DNA of 5,763 nucleotides, from positions 1 through 5,763 of the forward strand of contig CANJNX010000070.1 of assembly GCA_947475495.1 (NCBI GenBank), written 5' to 3'. Source of the DNA: Comamonadaceae bacterium (GTDB taxonomy: Bacteria > Pseudomonadota > Gammaproteobacteria > Burkholderiales > Burkholderiaceae_C). The notes under the pieces are model-generated. The model was not told the origin of the DNA. It saw only the letters and a program-made list of their open reading frames with translations, and did no database searches. Of the stretch, positions 5,337 through 5,763 are shown in pieces. The number at the start of each line of letters is the position of its first letter. Position 1 is the first letter of the stretch. A program made the position numbers and the translations under genes.

Positions 5337-5763
5337 AAACAGCACGCTGGAAGCAGGGTTGGTCATTGCCGGGCACGGTCGGCATGTGTGGGTTGAAACT
5401 CCAGACGGTCGACGTTTAATCTGCCACCCAAGAGGTAAAAAAAGCCAAACCGTTGTGGGTGACCAGGTACTTTGGCAGGCCACCCAAGACGAGGGAACGA
5501 TTGAAAAAGTGTTACCTCGGCGTAATTTGTTTTACCGACAAGACGAAATTCGTACCAAACTCTTTGCAGCCAATATTGACCAAGTTTTGATTTTGATTGC
5601 GGCCGAGCCAGAGTTTTCCGAGAGCCAACTCACACGGGCATTGATTGCAGCGCAAGCCGAAAAAATTCAAGCAGTGATCGTTTTGAATAAACAAGATCTT
5701 TCGCAATTATTCGAGCGAGCCTGGGAGCGCCTCCGACCGTACCGGGCGATGGGCTATACCGTG
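5308..5763 (+). CDS. rsgA: Ribosome small subunit-dependent GTPase A, 5' part (gene continues past the window)
   Basis: The frame from the ATG at 5308 stays open for 152 codons to the last base. RsgA is a circularly permuted GTPase that checks late 30S ribosomal subunit assembly and releases RbfA. The N-terminal OB-fold covers about residues 16-72, with HPRGKK (40-45), VVGDQV (49-54) and EGTIEKVLPRRNLFYR (62-77). The linker AANIDQVLILIAAEP (87-101) and the G4 motif NKQD (127-130) follow; finding G4 first is the mark of this permuted order. The P-loop, switch motifs and C-terminal zinc-finger lie beyond the window. The gene overlaps the end of phhB by 29 bases from this ATG, or by 14 from the alternative ATG at 5323. 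The latter has AGAGGG just before it, though only two bases away. The overlap implies translational coupling within the M48-phhB-rsgA operon. Confidence 0.93.
   Translation, partial: MDKRAMHLAENSTLEAGLVIAGHGRHVWVETPDGRRLICHPRGKKSQTVVGDQVLWQATQDEGTIEKVLPRRNLFYRQDEIRTKLFAANIDQVLILIAAEPEFSESQLTRALIAAQAEKIQAVIVLNKQDLSQLFERAWERLRPYRAMGYTV

Overview
The window looks like an ordinary chromosomal housekeeping region of a betaproteobacterium, most likely order Burkholderiales near Comamonadaceae. That placement is inferred from the style of the proteins, from the RhlE/SrmB-like helicase with a long Arg/Gly tail, and from the run orn | M48 peptidase > pterin dehydratase > rsgA, which I remember as common in that group. 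I could not run a search. Base composition looks moderate and fairly even. No insertion sequence, phage gene, CRISPR array, tRNA or rRNA was seen.

Layout. Positions 1-108 (+) hold the last 35 codons of a gene that starts outside the window, probably of the IMP dehydrogenase/GMP reductase family. Ten bases later a complete NAD(P)-dependent beta-hydroxyacid dehydrogenase of the tartronate-semialdehyde reductase (GarR/GlxR) type runs from 119 to 988 (+). It converges, with a 9-bp gap, on a DEAD-box RNA helicase (998-2854, -). The best intrinsic terminator in the window serves the helicase and lies inside the last codons of the dehydrogenase gene. A 260-bp gap (2855-3114) separates the helicase start from the end of orn (3115-3681, -), which encodes oligoribonuclease with all five DEDDh residues. 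Diverging from orn is a tightly packed + strand run: a membrane M48 metallopeptidase (3719-5002), a 4a-hydroxytetrahydrobiopterin dehydratase (5007-5336) and the 5' part of rsgA (5308 to the window end), whose start overlaps the end of the dehydratase gene.

The helicase, oligoribonuclease and RsgA all act in RNA turnover or ribosome assembly. The M48 protease and the pterin dehydratase look like unrelated passengers of the rsgA operon, and the dehydrogenase belongs to small-molecule metabolism. I found no convincing new multi-gene system. The items most worth a second look are architectural: the terminator embedded in a convergent coding region beside a second perfect hairpin, the 18-bp tandem repeat coding the helicase tail, the hairpin just before the helicase start codon, and the 37-bp divergent start region between orn and the M48 gene.
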